Origin: Henricia sp. BOLD:AAB3569
Taxonomy: Eukaryota; Echinodermata; Asteroidea; Spinulosida; Echinasteridae
DNA length: 64,000 nt
Direction of reading: 5' to 3'
NCBI GenBank assembly: GCA_037783545.1
Contig: JBBELK010000052.1
Coordinates: forward strand, 2,294,001 to 2,358,000
The notes beneath the pieces were generated by a model, which made no database searches, was not told the origin of the DNA, and saw only the letters and a program-made list of their open reading frames with translations. Position 1 is the stretch's first letter. The number at the start of each line of letters is the position of its first letter. A program made the translations under genes and the position numbers. Below are positions 49,502 through 59,944 of the stretch, piece by piece.

Positions 49502-49812
49502 GTAAATTCTAAGAGTAAACAACAATTCTGTTACTTCTAAAGAGATAAGGCCAACAAAAAAAGAACTATGCTTAGCGTTACGCGCGCGTCACTTTAAACC
49601 CTGTGCGTCAAAGCTTTTTTTTACTTAAACATGCACCGTCTGTTGAGTGTTTCAATTAAAAACATGCTTTTATTGCTCAGAATACACTCGCCACAAAAAA
49701 AAAAACGTTGCGTCACCGCATCATTTTGGGAGACTTCAACTTACGCTAAACTTTTTTTGGCCTATTATACGCAATGCGATTTATATTACGACTGAAAGAT
49801 CAATAAGAATCG
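49502..49812. other. Intron sequence after exon 21, nothing recognised
   Basis: No exon or repeat was recognised, apart from a poly-A stretch near 49697. Confidence 0.35.
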
Positions 49813-50276
49813 GATACACCGTGTTTACACTTGAACCAGCAAAGGTGGATACAGACCCCGCATTTTTATTGCGTCCGCAAAACTGAACATTTGCCGTGTT
49901 TACACTACACCCCAAATCGGCTTCAACTCGCCTTCAGAAACCACAAAATTCACCACTAATTGTAACTGCAGTGCATGCGTGAGCCGTTAGGTGTCGTGGC
50001 ACTAGTGCCGGATTGGTCAATTAAATCTACTACACGGCAGGCACCACCCCAAGGACACTGAAATTGCCGAATCTGCATTCGGGTAGCATTAGCGACCTTG
50101 ACAATTGCATGGTTCAACCCTACCCCAAAGGTGACTTGAAAAGGGTGAATCATACCCAGGTCTGATCCGCCTTTTTCAATTCACCTTTTGCGTTTACACT
50201 TGGGCTTCAACTCTCCTTTTTGGAAATTGCGGAGTTCGATTCGGCAAAGGCGAATCGAGTGTAAACGGGCCTATAG
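49813..50276. mobile_element. Possible TIR element with GTTTACACT ends
   Basis: CACCGTGTTTACACTTGAAC on the left is loosely inverted by GAATCGAGTGTAAACGGG on the right. The interior repeats GTTTACACT several times. Confidence 0.5.
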
Positions 50277-50289
50277 AGATGTGTATGAC

Positions 50290-50500
50290 GACCTCTTGTG
50301 GCAAGGCTGACTGCACCAGCCTCTGTAAGCCGCTAGTGCAGGGTGTGCTTCTCTGCCTGAATTGCCTCTTGGGCTCTCACACTTCTAAGGCTGTTTTTGA
50401 GACTTCTGACTCCAGAGGTCCTCTCATCCCATGCAGGTTCAGTCAGGTTGATAACCCAGTAAAATGGGTTTTCTGAGAGTCCTTAACTGTAGGATTCTCC
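50290..50500 (-). repeat. Dispersed repeat related to 2850-3065
   Basis: CTGCACCAGCCTCTGTAAG, CTAGTGCAGGGTGTGC and TTCTCTGCCTGAA are the complement of blocks at 2990-3060 and 9665-9720. Confidence 0.55.
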
Positions 50501-51286
50501 AAGAATCAGACAATGTCATGTGCCCAGCAGAAGGGCATACATGTATAAGCACCCTGGTACCAAACATCTGTTACGACCTTCTGCCAGGCACTGATTTTTG
50601 GCACCAGGCACACAACGAAAATATCACATTCCATGTGATTTTGTTCAAACAAATCTCTGAAAAGACGCAAAATGTGCTCAGTAGAAATGGGTCTTATTCG
50701 CTGATTTCCGGTAAATGGCGGAGGAATTTTCCCCATCAATGCCACGGAATGTATCCGGTAAGCGCCAATAGAAACGCACACCGTTCCGCCCGAGTGCGCA
50801 TACAGGGAAGAAAATGTAAACGTGTGACCGCGCAATGACTGATATCCAATGTACATAACCCCTGCATGAAATGTACTTGACCCCTGCATGTGACCTTTAC
50901 CCGGCAAATCCATGAAGCGTGATGGAAAGCCAGCAAGCTTGGCTATTTTCTGGATAGCGAGCGGCTCAGTAGAAACTTTGTGTTGCCTGCTATTTACCGG
51001 CAAATACATGTAGGTTTACCGGTAAAATCCTGGATCTTCAATAGAAACATGCTATAAGTAATTTTTCCTGAGTCCAGCGGTTACTTTTCCTGGCCAACTT
51101 CTGCCCAGGAAAATCGACCAGTCCAGTGTGGACACAGCGAGTCGGTAAAAGCGCCTCTGGAATGCGTACATACATGTACATCCGGGTGCCGGTACATGTT
51201 CAGTGTATGTACACCATGTGACAAGTTTCCAGTGCGTTGTTTGTTATATCAGCCGTGCGCAGCACGCTGGTATATTGTGATCGTCC
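50501..51286. other. Non-coding stretch with a family Q fragment
   Basis: 51065-51160 matches part of 16400-16530 (GTCCAGCGGTTACTTTTCCT, GGCCAACTTCTG). A 167-codon minus-strand frame at 50506-51009 has no recognised domain. Confidence 0.5.
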
Positions 51287-51376
51287 GATTTCTTTCTTTC
51301 TTTCTTTCTAAATTCTTTCTTTCTTTCTTTCTTTCTAAATTCTTTCTTTCTTTCTTTCTAAATTCTTTCTTTCTTC
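51287..51376. repeat. Pyrimidine microsatellite (TTTC)n with AAATTC breaks
   Basis: Four blocks of TTTC repeats are separated by TAAATTC. Confidence 0.92.
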
Positions 51377-52394
51377 GGGCAAACGGTCACGTGACATCAC
51401 ATATCTGCTAATAACTGCCAAACGCCGTGGCCGATTTCAACCAGATTTGGACAGAGTCTTCCTTGACCGGAGTCCTATCTTGGGTGACCACCACGTGATG
51501 TCAATGGTCAACTACTGGTCACTACTGGTCATTTTCTTCAAAATTATAAAATGCTTCTTCTTCCACAGTCTTGACCCAATTAATGTCAAATGTGGTCAGT
51601 AACATCTTTGGACCAAGCTACATATGGGTTGTTCACAGAATTTGGCCATCGGCTACCTAATGGTCAGTACGGGTCATTTTCTTTGGAATGACCCAAATGC
51701 TATATGTGCCAATATTTGCCCAAATCCTTTGTCGTTTTCAGCCAAATTTGGACAGGATCTTCGTTGATCCGAGTCCCATCTTATACAAAATGCTTCTTAA
51801 GAGTTCTATAGGTCATTGGTCAGTCCAGTGGCCGAAATTTTCAACTTGGTCGTATGGCAACATGAAGGTCATTTTCGGGGTCAGCGAGGAAGCGCAATTT
51901 TTTTGAGGTGGTGGTCAGTGGTCAGCAGTGGCCGAAATTTTAATCTTCGTCCAAAATGGACTTTGGGTAGTATTTTTGGAATCTACGTTCAATGGCGAGC
52001 TCAAAAATACCAAACATCGACAAAACTGACCACTGGTCAGTTTTGGCCGAAATTGTAAACTTTGTCAAGTAGACTAAAAAAGTTACATGCGAAGAACTTA
52101 CACAAATCAGAATAACAAAAAAATGCATTTTTTTTTCCAGTCACGATTGGAACTCGCTGTTTGTTTATTTCATCAATGACAAAATAAAATTCAAAAGTGC
52201 GATATACCCTCACCTGGTTCTATAAATCACTACTGGGTGATTCACAATACATGTACATGTATCGCGCGCAAATTTACGTATGAATACATCGCATTCATGA
52301 TCCTCGGCGATTGCTACACACAGTATATAGTAATACAAGTCATGCACGTGTTTGTACATGTATAGGACCATGCACAACATACAGCGGTGGCCTA
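51377..52394. repeat. Degraded repeat with GGTCA motifs
   Basis: Diverged copies of a block with CCGATTTCAACCAGATTTGG / TTTTCAGCCAAATTTGG and GGAGTCC/GAGTCCCATCTT occur at 51430 and 51735. GTGGTCAGTGGTCAG is repeated around 51910. The family is not known. Confidence 0.5.
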
Positions 52395-52570
52395 TAAAGG
52401 GGTATATCCAATTGCTCAATTGCGATACCCCCTAGTCTTTCTCCTGGTCGTTTTTATGATGCGCGCTCACGCGCTGTATTGCTCGGATGGTGAATTGCAT
52501 GTAGCCCGAACGAAAACGGCCACACTCGCGTCTAGAGGAATATCGGTACATTCTTGGCAATGCTGTACGT
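52395..52570 (-). repeat. Inverted copy of the repeat at 40100-40290
   Basis: TTGCTCAATTGCGATACCCC and TGTACGTACG are the complement of the blocks at 40107-40280. Confidence 0.6.
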
Positions 52571-53359
52571 ACGTATATGCTGTATGTGACACTGGAGCAG
52601 TGCCAGTTCAAAAAAACTATATGCATCAGCATCTTGATTTCCAGTCAAATGTTTCCCCAACATTCTACATTGTTCAAAGGTCAGAAAAACCTTTCATAAA
52701 AGCTATTTCAGGCTGATATCCGTGCTTCGTGAAGCACATGAGCTCTAGTTTTTTTTTTGTCATCAATCATAGCATATTTTATGGAAGATATTATTATCAA
52801 TATTCGGAAGTTTGATTGGTGCTACCAATGCAATGTTCCCCGATAAACGTCAATACCGTGTCTAAAGATAAAAGAAAGTGCGACAATGCTTTATATTGAC
52901 AGCTCGGTTTAATACCTCTGTTTGCGCGAGTCAAATGCAGCCTTCAGGTACAATGTATGTGTAGGCAGCTCAAAGGGGGCACTAGAATACCCTTCGCTGC
53001 TGCGACAGGAGGCGCAGAGCAAGGATGCAGTCAGTGGTAGATCTTCTTGGGTTGAACCTTGCCTTTTGGGGACGCCGCTTGGACACGAGGAGAGGCCATG
53101 TACATTTCATGATTATAGGGAAGTTTGGAGGGGGTGAAGGGGATTGTGATCTGGCGATGGTTATGTCGGGCATCTGGAGTCTCCTTCTAGAAGGATATGA
53201 TAACCCCTTCTTTCCATTCAGGGGAAATGGTCTTTGGTTTCCAGATCCTTCTGCACAGATTGGTCAACCTGGGTACTACATAATCCACAGAGGCCTTCGA
53301 CATCTCGGCAGTAATAACATCATCGGCGCTCGGAGCCCGACCAGATAGAGGATAGCTTC
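52571..53359. other. Non-coding stretch, nothing recognised
   Basis: I see no exon-like segment or convincing repeat pair. Confidence 0.35.
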
Positions 53360-53500
53360 TTAAAGGCAAAGACTCGTCAATGTGCCCGTGAAGCCAAATT
53401 CGTCCCACGAACTACGCAGCTCCATAGCAAAGGCATGGAGCTGCGTATTTCGCGGCACGAACCCGGCCTGACACGCACATTGACGAGCCTGTGCCTTTAA
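53360..53500. mobile_element. Hairpin MITE family H, copy 2 (TTAA-flanked)
   Basis: It has the same core hairpin as 36686 (CGCAGCTCCAT, 11-base spacer, ATGGAGCTGCG) inside longer arms. It has TTAA borders and the same total length of 141 bp. Confidence 0.85.
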
Positions 53501-53769
53501 TGGCAAAACTGCTCTCTTCAGTATAAGGTGGTTCCAGCGAAACAGTCTCCGAAGGCATGCCAGCTGTGGCAAACTCTTGGAGACTGGGGCATGATGATGT
53601 ACATGATGTAGGAGCCTAGTTCAGGGCCATCGAAGCCTAGCAGTGAAGAGGTGCCACGCTGATGGTTAGATAAGCACAGTTCTTTGGTACGCATCATACG
53701 TACAGTACCGGCGAAAAGTTTGAGTACACCTGTTGAAAACTATGTTTAGTAACATTTTACAGCGTTTAA

Positions 53770-53858
53770 TGCCGTGAAGCCAAATTCGTCCCACGAAATA
53801 CGCAGCTCCATAGCAAAGGCATGGAGCTGCGTATTTCGTTGCACGAACCCGGCAGAAC
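53770..53858. mobile_element. Hairpin MITE family H, partial copy 3 inside the Tc1 derivative
   Basis: Only the inner part is present (GTGAAGCCAAATTCGTCCC, the core hairpin, CACGAACCCGGC). The outer arms and TTAA borders are missing. Confidence 0.8.
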
Positions 53859-54227
53859 ACATTATGCAAACAATATATTCAATGCATGTCATAGAAATGT
53901 CCTTGAAACTTCAGAAATGTCTCTTTATCTTTCATTCCTCAAAATAGCCACCTTTGGCTTCATGTAAAAAAAAAAAAAGTAGCCTCTGAAGGTCACACAA
54001 GTTTTAAGAAGTATACAATGAATACAATATTGTATTATGTAACAGATTATGTGTAATAGGTTCTTTTGCATGTGTTCTGACTGTTCTCTGATTTTCTGAG
54101 GTCCCTGGATGGAGCATGTCCAAAATCACTTTGTACTAGCTGAATGCACAGTATTGGCACCAGTCAGTTCTTGACCACTATCTAGTCTATATTTGCCTTC
54201 CCTGCATACACAACTGTCAGTTGTAAA

Positions 54228-54315
54228 ATGGCAAAAGGACTCCAGTTGAGTAAAGAAAAGGGGAAGCTGTGATTACTCTACGAAATGAGGGTCAATCTTA
54301 CAGACAAATTGCAAA
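54228..54315 (+). pseudogene. Tc1 transposase N-terminal scrap
   Basis: It reads MAKGLQLSKEKGKL, an in-frame stop, then LLYEMRVNLTDKL. This resembles the start of Tc1 transposases (helix-turn-helix region, MAKG-x-LS...R-x-IA). Only about 29 codons remain before the right terminal repeat. Confidence 0.65.
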
Positions 54316-54476
54316 TACATAGTTTTCAACAAGTGTACTCAAACGTTTGGCCGGTACTGTATGTGGGCAGATCGTGTTTCTCACATATGCAGCACGAAAT
54401 GTGGCAGTGGGTATTCCCCCTACCATTGTTCCCCCAATTGTGTCCCAAACATCAAAGGAATTCCTTTCAGTTTTTA

Positions 54477-54503
54477 GGGGGGGTGGGGGGGGGGGGGGGG
54501 GGG
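54477..54503. repeat. Poly-G tract
   Basis: A run of 27 bases is all G except one T. It could form a G-quadruplex. Length calls in such runs are error-prone. Confidence 0.9.
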
Positions 54504-55224
54504 TGCTGTGGCGGGGAGGCGGTTGGTGCGTTAACAAAGGGAAGAGTGTGTTGAGGTATAGGCGCGTTAGGGGGAGTCCCATTGCCACATACCGTGCTGG
54601 GTATAGTTTATCTGGTGAATATCGTCCTCAGCAGAACTGGTGATCCTATCGAGCCACTTTGCTCGGTCCTTACAAAGCTTGCAGTTGTCGCCACTCCAAC
54701 GGAGCTTGTACTCATCCACCGTATTCTCCCCAAAGCCAATCCAGCGAACCTCCTGCAGGCCATTGATGATCACGTCGAGCCGGGAGAGCTCATACGAAAG
54801 AAGAAGCAGAGATGCAGCACCCGGTTTGTTGAGCGTGAGCACGTTCCAAGTTGCGAGACGGAGTAGGTGACTGAAATTTGGTACCTTGTGGAGACATGGG
54901 TTCTAAAGGCAACAAAAGAGTGTAAAGGTCTCCACAAGGCAATTCTAAAGGTCTCCACAAGGATGGCACTAAATAGAAACATGGAATGTTCTCAAAAATT
55001 AGGGATTTTTAAAATATTATGGTCGCTGCATCCTCTAGATTATGAAATTAGAAGAAATCGGTCTAAATTTGAGCTCCAGAAAACAAAATTCTGGTTGAAA
55101 TAGGAGTGATATGACGGAATTTGTAACCAAATTCTAGCCAATGTTCGGAGTTTGTGCACGAGAACAAAGCCATGTCTCCTCAAGGATAGGGGAGAGGGAA
55201 AGCGGCGCCTTATGGTGTTTTGTG
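54504..55224. other. Non-coding stretch, nothing recognised
   Basis: GGAAGAGTGTGTTGAGGTATA at 54539 recurs at 38687, hinting at a further repeat; the context in both is otherwise different. I see no exon. Confidence 0.4.
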
Positions 55225-55925
55225 TGGCAGACGCATTAGCCCCTCTCTTGCGGGTTTAAGGGATGACCGTCATTACTTCTGGTGGGACGTCTAGCCGAGG
55301 TGGGGTGGGCCGAAGGCCCGGGTGGTACTATATTTGAGTTGGCATACGCATCAGGAGTGTTTTACAAGGGTGGGTTGCTAACCCTACGCGTCTCGGGAAA
55401 CCGTGTTAGTGTAACAGATCTGTTAACTCGGCATGTTGGGAAATCTCTAGTCGGTAGGGTTCTGCACGACTTTCAACACTAACACAGAATTGTGACCTCT
55501 GGTCCGTGTTACACGAGCTTAACCACTAAGTAATTTAGATTTTCAAAATCTTCACGGAGCCCCCCAAAAAAGTCTCAATTGTGGGTAGAATGCAAGATCC
55601 AACACAAGTTGTGTTGAAAAATGAAACTCAATTGATTGAGAATCACGAAAATTCCAAATTAATCGAAATTAACACCACCCACTTCGTTCAGATTAACTTA
55701 AAAGACCTGCCACACTAACACTAACACACAACCCAGAGTTGTGACTTCGCCCAATGTACAGTGGAGAGATTTAACATGGTGTTAACACCGTGTTAACAGA
55801 TCTGTTAACACGGTGTTAACCTGGACGTTCAGTTAGAGGTCGAGATTAATGCCGTGTTACAAGATCTGTTAAACTAATACTAACACGTAACACACAGAAT
55901 TGTGGCCTCGCCCAATGATACGTTT
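55225..55925 (+). mobile_element. TAACAGATCTGTTA-rich element family A, left-truncated
   Basis: It matches 57385-58105 through AATCTTCACGGAGCCC, TCAATTGTGGGTAGAATGCA and CCACCCACTTCGTTCAGATT. The right end is ACACACAGAATTGTGGCCTC then GCCCAATG. The left terminus is missing. Confidence 0.75.
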
Positions 55926-56002
55926 ATGCGCACTTAAATAGGATTTCCTCGAGTGACAAACATCGCAGAACACTGAATCAACTACATTCCTTAGATGTGT
56001 GC

Positions 56003-56267
56003 GTGTCCAGATCACATTTTTCCCATGGGTGTTGAGAATTTGATAACATATCATTTGTCATTTTTTGCATTACCATTCTGAAATTTCGTACTCTCAAACA
56101 ATCTCAATCCATATATTTTCAAGTGTATCCCTTCAATAAAACAGTGCAGTGATTACACCAACCTTTTTGCTTCCACATCCAAATTGGAGGTTGATTTGCT
56201 GTATTTTATGATTGTCAGGTAGGAGCGAAATCCATTTTCGAGAAAAATTTGAACAAGCTCCTTTAAT
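56003..56267 (-). mobile_element. Family M copy, inverted
   Basis: GTCCAGATCACATTTTTCCC at the left and AACAAGCTCCTTTAA at the right give the complement of 21114-21452. Shared inner blocks include CTTCCACATCCAAATTGGAG. Confidence 0.75.
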
Positions 56268-56706
56268 TTAGACGGGGGCGTGGCTATCGCTGTGGGCACG
56301 CATCTTGCCAATGAGCGCCAGGAACCTGTTTTGCACGCGCGCGTGTGATGCAGGTCACGCAGAGTTCCCGCAGGACAATCCGACTAATCACATTGCGGAC
56401 TCGTTCATTATCAATATAGGTACGGCATTTACTTGGAAATTACCCCATTGAGCTCCATGCATTTATACGTTTAAATTTGACACATTGTTTATTAGGCCTA
56501 CATCAAAGTTTTATACGGATTGACTATAATTTTCATTTGATTTGATTTAGTTACTGTTAAATTTACCCAGTTAATTTAACAGCGTACGCCCCTTGTTTGT
56601 AGTAGATGAGCTGACGACGTAATTTGCATAGGGTGACCTGCATGACATCATGGAATTGTACAGATTGTGACTGGCTGATTTCTATGGAATTCCAAAACGG
56701 ACAGGC

Positions 56707-57075
56707 AAACGTCGTACTTCAGTTTTCAAACGTCGTGGTTTAACTTTTCAAACGTCGTACATCTGTTTTCAAACGTCGTACATCTGTTTTCAAATGTCGT
56801 ACATCTGTTTTCAAACGTCGTACATCAGTTTTCAAACGTCGTACATCAGTTTTCAAACGTCGTACATCTGTTTTCAAATGTCGTACATCTGTTTTCAAAC
56901 GTCGTACATCAGTTTTCAAACGTCGTACATCTGTTTTTAAACGTCGTACTTCGGTTTTCAAACGTCGTGGTTCAACTTTTGAAACGTCGTACTTTAATTT
57001 TTCAAACGTCGTGGTTCAATTTTCCAAACGTCGTGGTTCAACTTTCACGCATCCTGGTTCAACTTTCACGCATCC
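56707..57075. repeat. 21-bp minisatellite, left arm, about 16 units
   Basis: The unit CAAACGTCGTACATCTGTTT (plus one T) has variants ACATCAG, ACTTCAG and GGTTCAA. GGTTCAA variants cluster at the inner end. Confidence 0.93.
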
Positions 57076-57274
57076 TGGTTCACCTTTTCAGCAGAATGGA
57101 TCCACCCATCGCGCGACGCGATTTAGCGCAGATCGACCGATCGCGCCCAAAAGCCGCCCAAGCTTCCCTTGTCCACAGATGATCTGTAGCCTATTATGGG
57201 TGGTTCGTCATCCATGCAGATAGCACACGCGCCATGATAGCTGACCTAGCACACACGCGGCCAGTCTGACAGCC

Positions 57275-58105
57275 ATCCAATGGGCGAGGTCACAATTATG
57301 TGTGTGTTACGTGTTACTGTAAGTGTTCAAGATCTGTTAACAGATCTGTTATCTTAATCAGAATGTTGACCTCAGAACAAACGTCATGTTAACACGACGT
57401 GTTATAGTGTGTGTTGAAAGTCGTGCGCAGTGTGAGAGCGCAGTTCTGATGCTACGTGTTAGTGTTAGTGTGAAAGATCTGTTGGCTCGGCATCTTTGGA
57501 AATGTCAAGTCGGTATAGGGTTCTGCTCGAATTTCAACACTAACACTAACACGGGCTTAACCACTAAGTGGTTGAAAATTTCAAAATCTTCACGGAGCCC
57601 AAAGAAAGGCTCAATTGTGGGTAGAATGCAATATCCAAACAATTTATAAGCTGTGTTGAAAAATGAAACTCGATTGATTGAGAATCGCGAAAGTTCCAAA
57701 ATAACCAAACCACCCACTTCGTTCAGATTAACGTAACAGATCTGTTACACTAACACGATGTGTAACATGAAGTGTTAAACTAACATTAGATGTAACACTA
57801 ACATGTCTTAAACATCATGTTACCATCGAGTTAACACGGTAGTTATTCCGAGGTCACAATTATGATTAAAGTTAACAGATCTGTTACACTAACACTAACA
57901 CGCAACCCAGAGTTGTGACTTCGCACTATGTACAGTGCAGATAATTAACATGGTGTTAACATCGTGTTAACAGATCTGTTAACATGGTGTTAGAGGTCGA
58001 GATTAATGCCGTGTTAACATATGTTAACAGGTCTGTTAAACTAACATTAACACCTAACACACAGAGAGAATTGTGACCCCACCCAATGGATACGGTTATA
58101 AACAT
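57275..58105 (+). mobile_element. Family A element, complete, in the loop of the foldback element
   Basis: The ends CCAATGGGCGAGGTCACAAT and, inverted, AATTGTGACCCCACCCAATG border 830 bp. The palindrome TAACAGATCTGTTA and GTGTTAAC-type motifs recur many times inside. It has no coding frame with a domain. Confidence 0.75.
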
Positions 58106-58254
58106 AGATAGACTGGTTCCTCTAACATTTCTCAGACACGCCGAATTAATTGGATAATCGCTGGGTCTGGGAATCATAACTCTTGTGGCGTTGGGTGGCT
58201 TTTGGGCGCGATCGGTCGATCTGCGCTAAACTGCGTAGCGCGATGGGTGGATCC

Positions 58255-58590
58255 ATTCTGCTGAAAAGGTGAACCAGGATGCGTGAAAGTTGAACCACGA
58301 CGTTTGAAAAATTGAACCACGACGTTTGAAAAATTGAACCACGACGTTTGAAAAATTGAAGTACGACGTTTGAAAACAGATGTACGACGTTTGAAAACAG
58401 ATGTACGACGTTTGAAAACTGATGTACGACGTTTGAAAACAGATGTACGACGTTTGAAAACAGATGTACGACGTTTGAAAATAGATGTACGACGTTTGAA
58501 AATAGATGTACGACGTTTGAAAATAGATGTACGACGTTTGAAAACTGATGTACGACGTTTGAAAACTGAAGTACGACGTTTGCCTGTCCG
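58255..58590. repeat. 21-bp minisatellite, right arm, about 14 units
   Basis: This is the inverse of the left-arm array (GTACGACGTTTGAAAACAGA plus one base per unit). CCACGACG variants again lie on the inner side. Long frames on both strands here are a by-product of the 21-bp period. Confidence 0.93.
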
Positions 58591-58688
58591 TTTTTGAATT
58601 CCATAGATTTCTGCTAACAAAGTTGGTAGCGAAAATAAAGAAAAACATAAGAATTCCTCGCAGTTCGAAAAAGGTCAAGTGAATGAGT

Positions 58689-59042
58689 AGACTGGTTCCC
58701 GTCTACATATTCCACATATTCCACATTGGAGAATATAAGGACAGGTAAAGGGCGCTTCCTTTTGATCTGTGATTGGTCGTCTTTGCGCGTGCGCATTGTG
58801 TGCTTTACATTTAAAAATTTGCGAAGCCCTTTGCTTCAGGCAATGTACTTTATTTACATTTGGATATATTCGACACGCACGGCCGGGTTACAAATGTCAA
58901 ATGTCAATGCAAAATATACGCACTTATTAACAAAATAATATAATAATAACCAGGTGACCACGGGCAGATTTCTGCCCGTCATAGCCGCCCTTTACCGATC
59001 CTTATATTTTCGCAATAAGCGATAGGATCGGGAACCAATCTA
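58689..59042. mobile_element. MITE-like inverted repeat, about 350 bp
   Basis: AGACTGGTTCCCG, TATAAGGACAGGTAAAGGGC on the left and their approximate complements (CCCTTTACCGATCCTTATA, CGGGAACCAATCT) on the right pair in order. Confidence 0.65.
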
Positions 59043-59944
59043 GTGAATGAGTCGCTCGGCGTGTGTAGACTCTACTCAAGTCACAAAATCGCCCAAATTC
59101 ACGAGGCCTTGTCAAAAGGCTAGGTCTATAAGGGTTTAGCTAACTCAAACCGCTGTCAATTTGAATTCATGTAATTATCCTTTTAAAGTTCCACAGATTT
59201 ATGTGGGGGGAAATCCATGTTAGCGGCCCTTCAAAACTGTGTTGTTTTTACATCACGAACTTTAAGGTGGTTTCAAGTTGGTCAAAAGAGGGCGATATGT
59301 CAATGGTCCGACCAGAGCTGTAACAGGGTGCGTTCGAGTTGCCGTCTTGGGTTAGACTTGATGTCAAGTCTGTAACTAGACCAGTTGGTTCGTAAACCGC
59401 AGCAGCGTAGTCGCGAATGGACTGGGAACAAGTCTAATCGACCTCTAGTTACAGACTTAAGAAATCTGTTTCCGTTTTGTACACGGTCTATGGAGTTTGC
59501 TACCAGAATTGGACGTAGAGAGCTGATTCGTCGAAACGCAGGACGACATTAATATTCATGTTACTCCTCTGACTTGTTATATGGCAACAGCGTGATTATA
59601 TGTTACGCACCATGAATGCATTAATATTGGCGCAAATACAGGTTTCTCAAGTCTCTAGACAGGTACTACATGTATTCATAACGACGACTGTTGCGTGTGG
59701 GGATTATTGGCGTCAGACGGACCAAATACGACTGTCTAGAGACTTGACCTCAAGTCTAGTCTTGGGTTGACAAGAGAAATAATCCGTTTATATAGGTTGT
59801 TTTCGAAACACAGGCTATGTCTCCGGCTCAGGCTTGGTGCCTCCAAAATATTAACGAAGCTAAGGAAATTTCTGGCTTCACCAAATAAAACGTTCACCCC
59901 TGTATTGAGCGTTGTTTGAAGCCACAGAGAGGAATTTATCGCAG
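59043..59944. other. Non-coding stretch with a possible MITE
   Basis: GTCTTGGGTTAGACTTGATG at 59343 is loosely inverted near 59735-59770 (GACTTGACCTCAAGTCTAGT). I see no exon. Confidence 0.4.

Larger units (their letters stand above)
53701..54362 (+). mobile_element. Tc1-like derivative with a transposase scrap
   Basis: The 45-bp inverted termini start TACAGTACCGGC, and the TA is part of the target site. A plus-strand N-terminal transposase remnant is at 54228-54315. A hairpin MITE core is embedded at 53770-53858. The element is dead. Confidence 0.85.
56680..58608. mobile_element. Foldback (FB/TU-like) element with minisatellite arms
   Basis: Left arm 56680-57162 and right arm 58190-58608 are inverted copies. 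Both start TCTATGGAATTC, hold arrays of a 21-bp unit, then CACGCATCCTGGTTC, and end with a unique block (GCGCAGATCGACCGATCGCG in the left arm). The loop (57163-58189) is mostly a family A element. Long inverted arms filled with tandem repeats are the hallmark of foldback elements such as Drosophila FB and sea-urchin TU; placing this one there is inference. Confidence 0.75.

Noticed and set aside
50506-51009. 167-codon minus-strand frame
   Set aside because: No recognisable domain, and short repeated blocks within it; a chance frame is more likely.
54298-54588. Proline-run protein frame
   Set aside because: The proline run is the complement of a poly-G tract next to a Tc1 terminus.
56707-58590. 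CRISPR-like regular repeats
   Set aside because: Units are contiguous with no spacers, and the sequence is clearly animal genomic DNA.
58146-58678. Three frames of about 150 codons
   Set aside because: They are by-products of a 21-bp tandem repeat with no stop in those frames.
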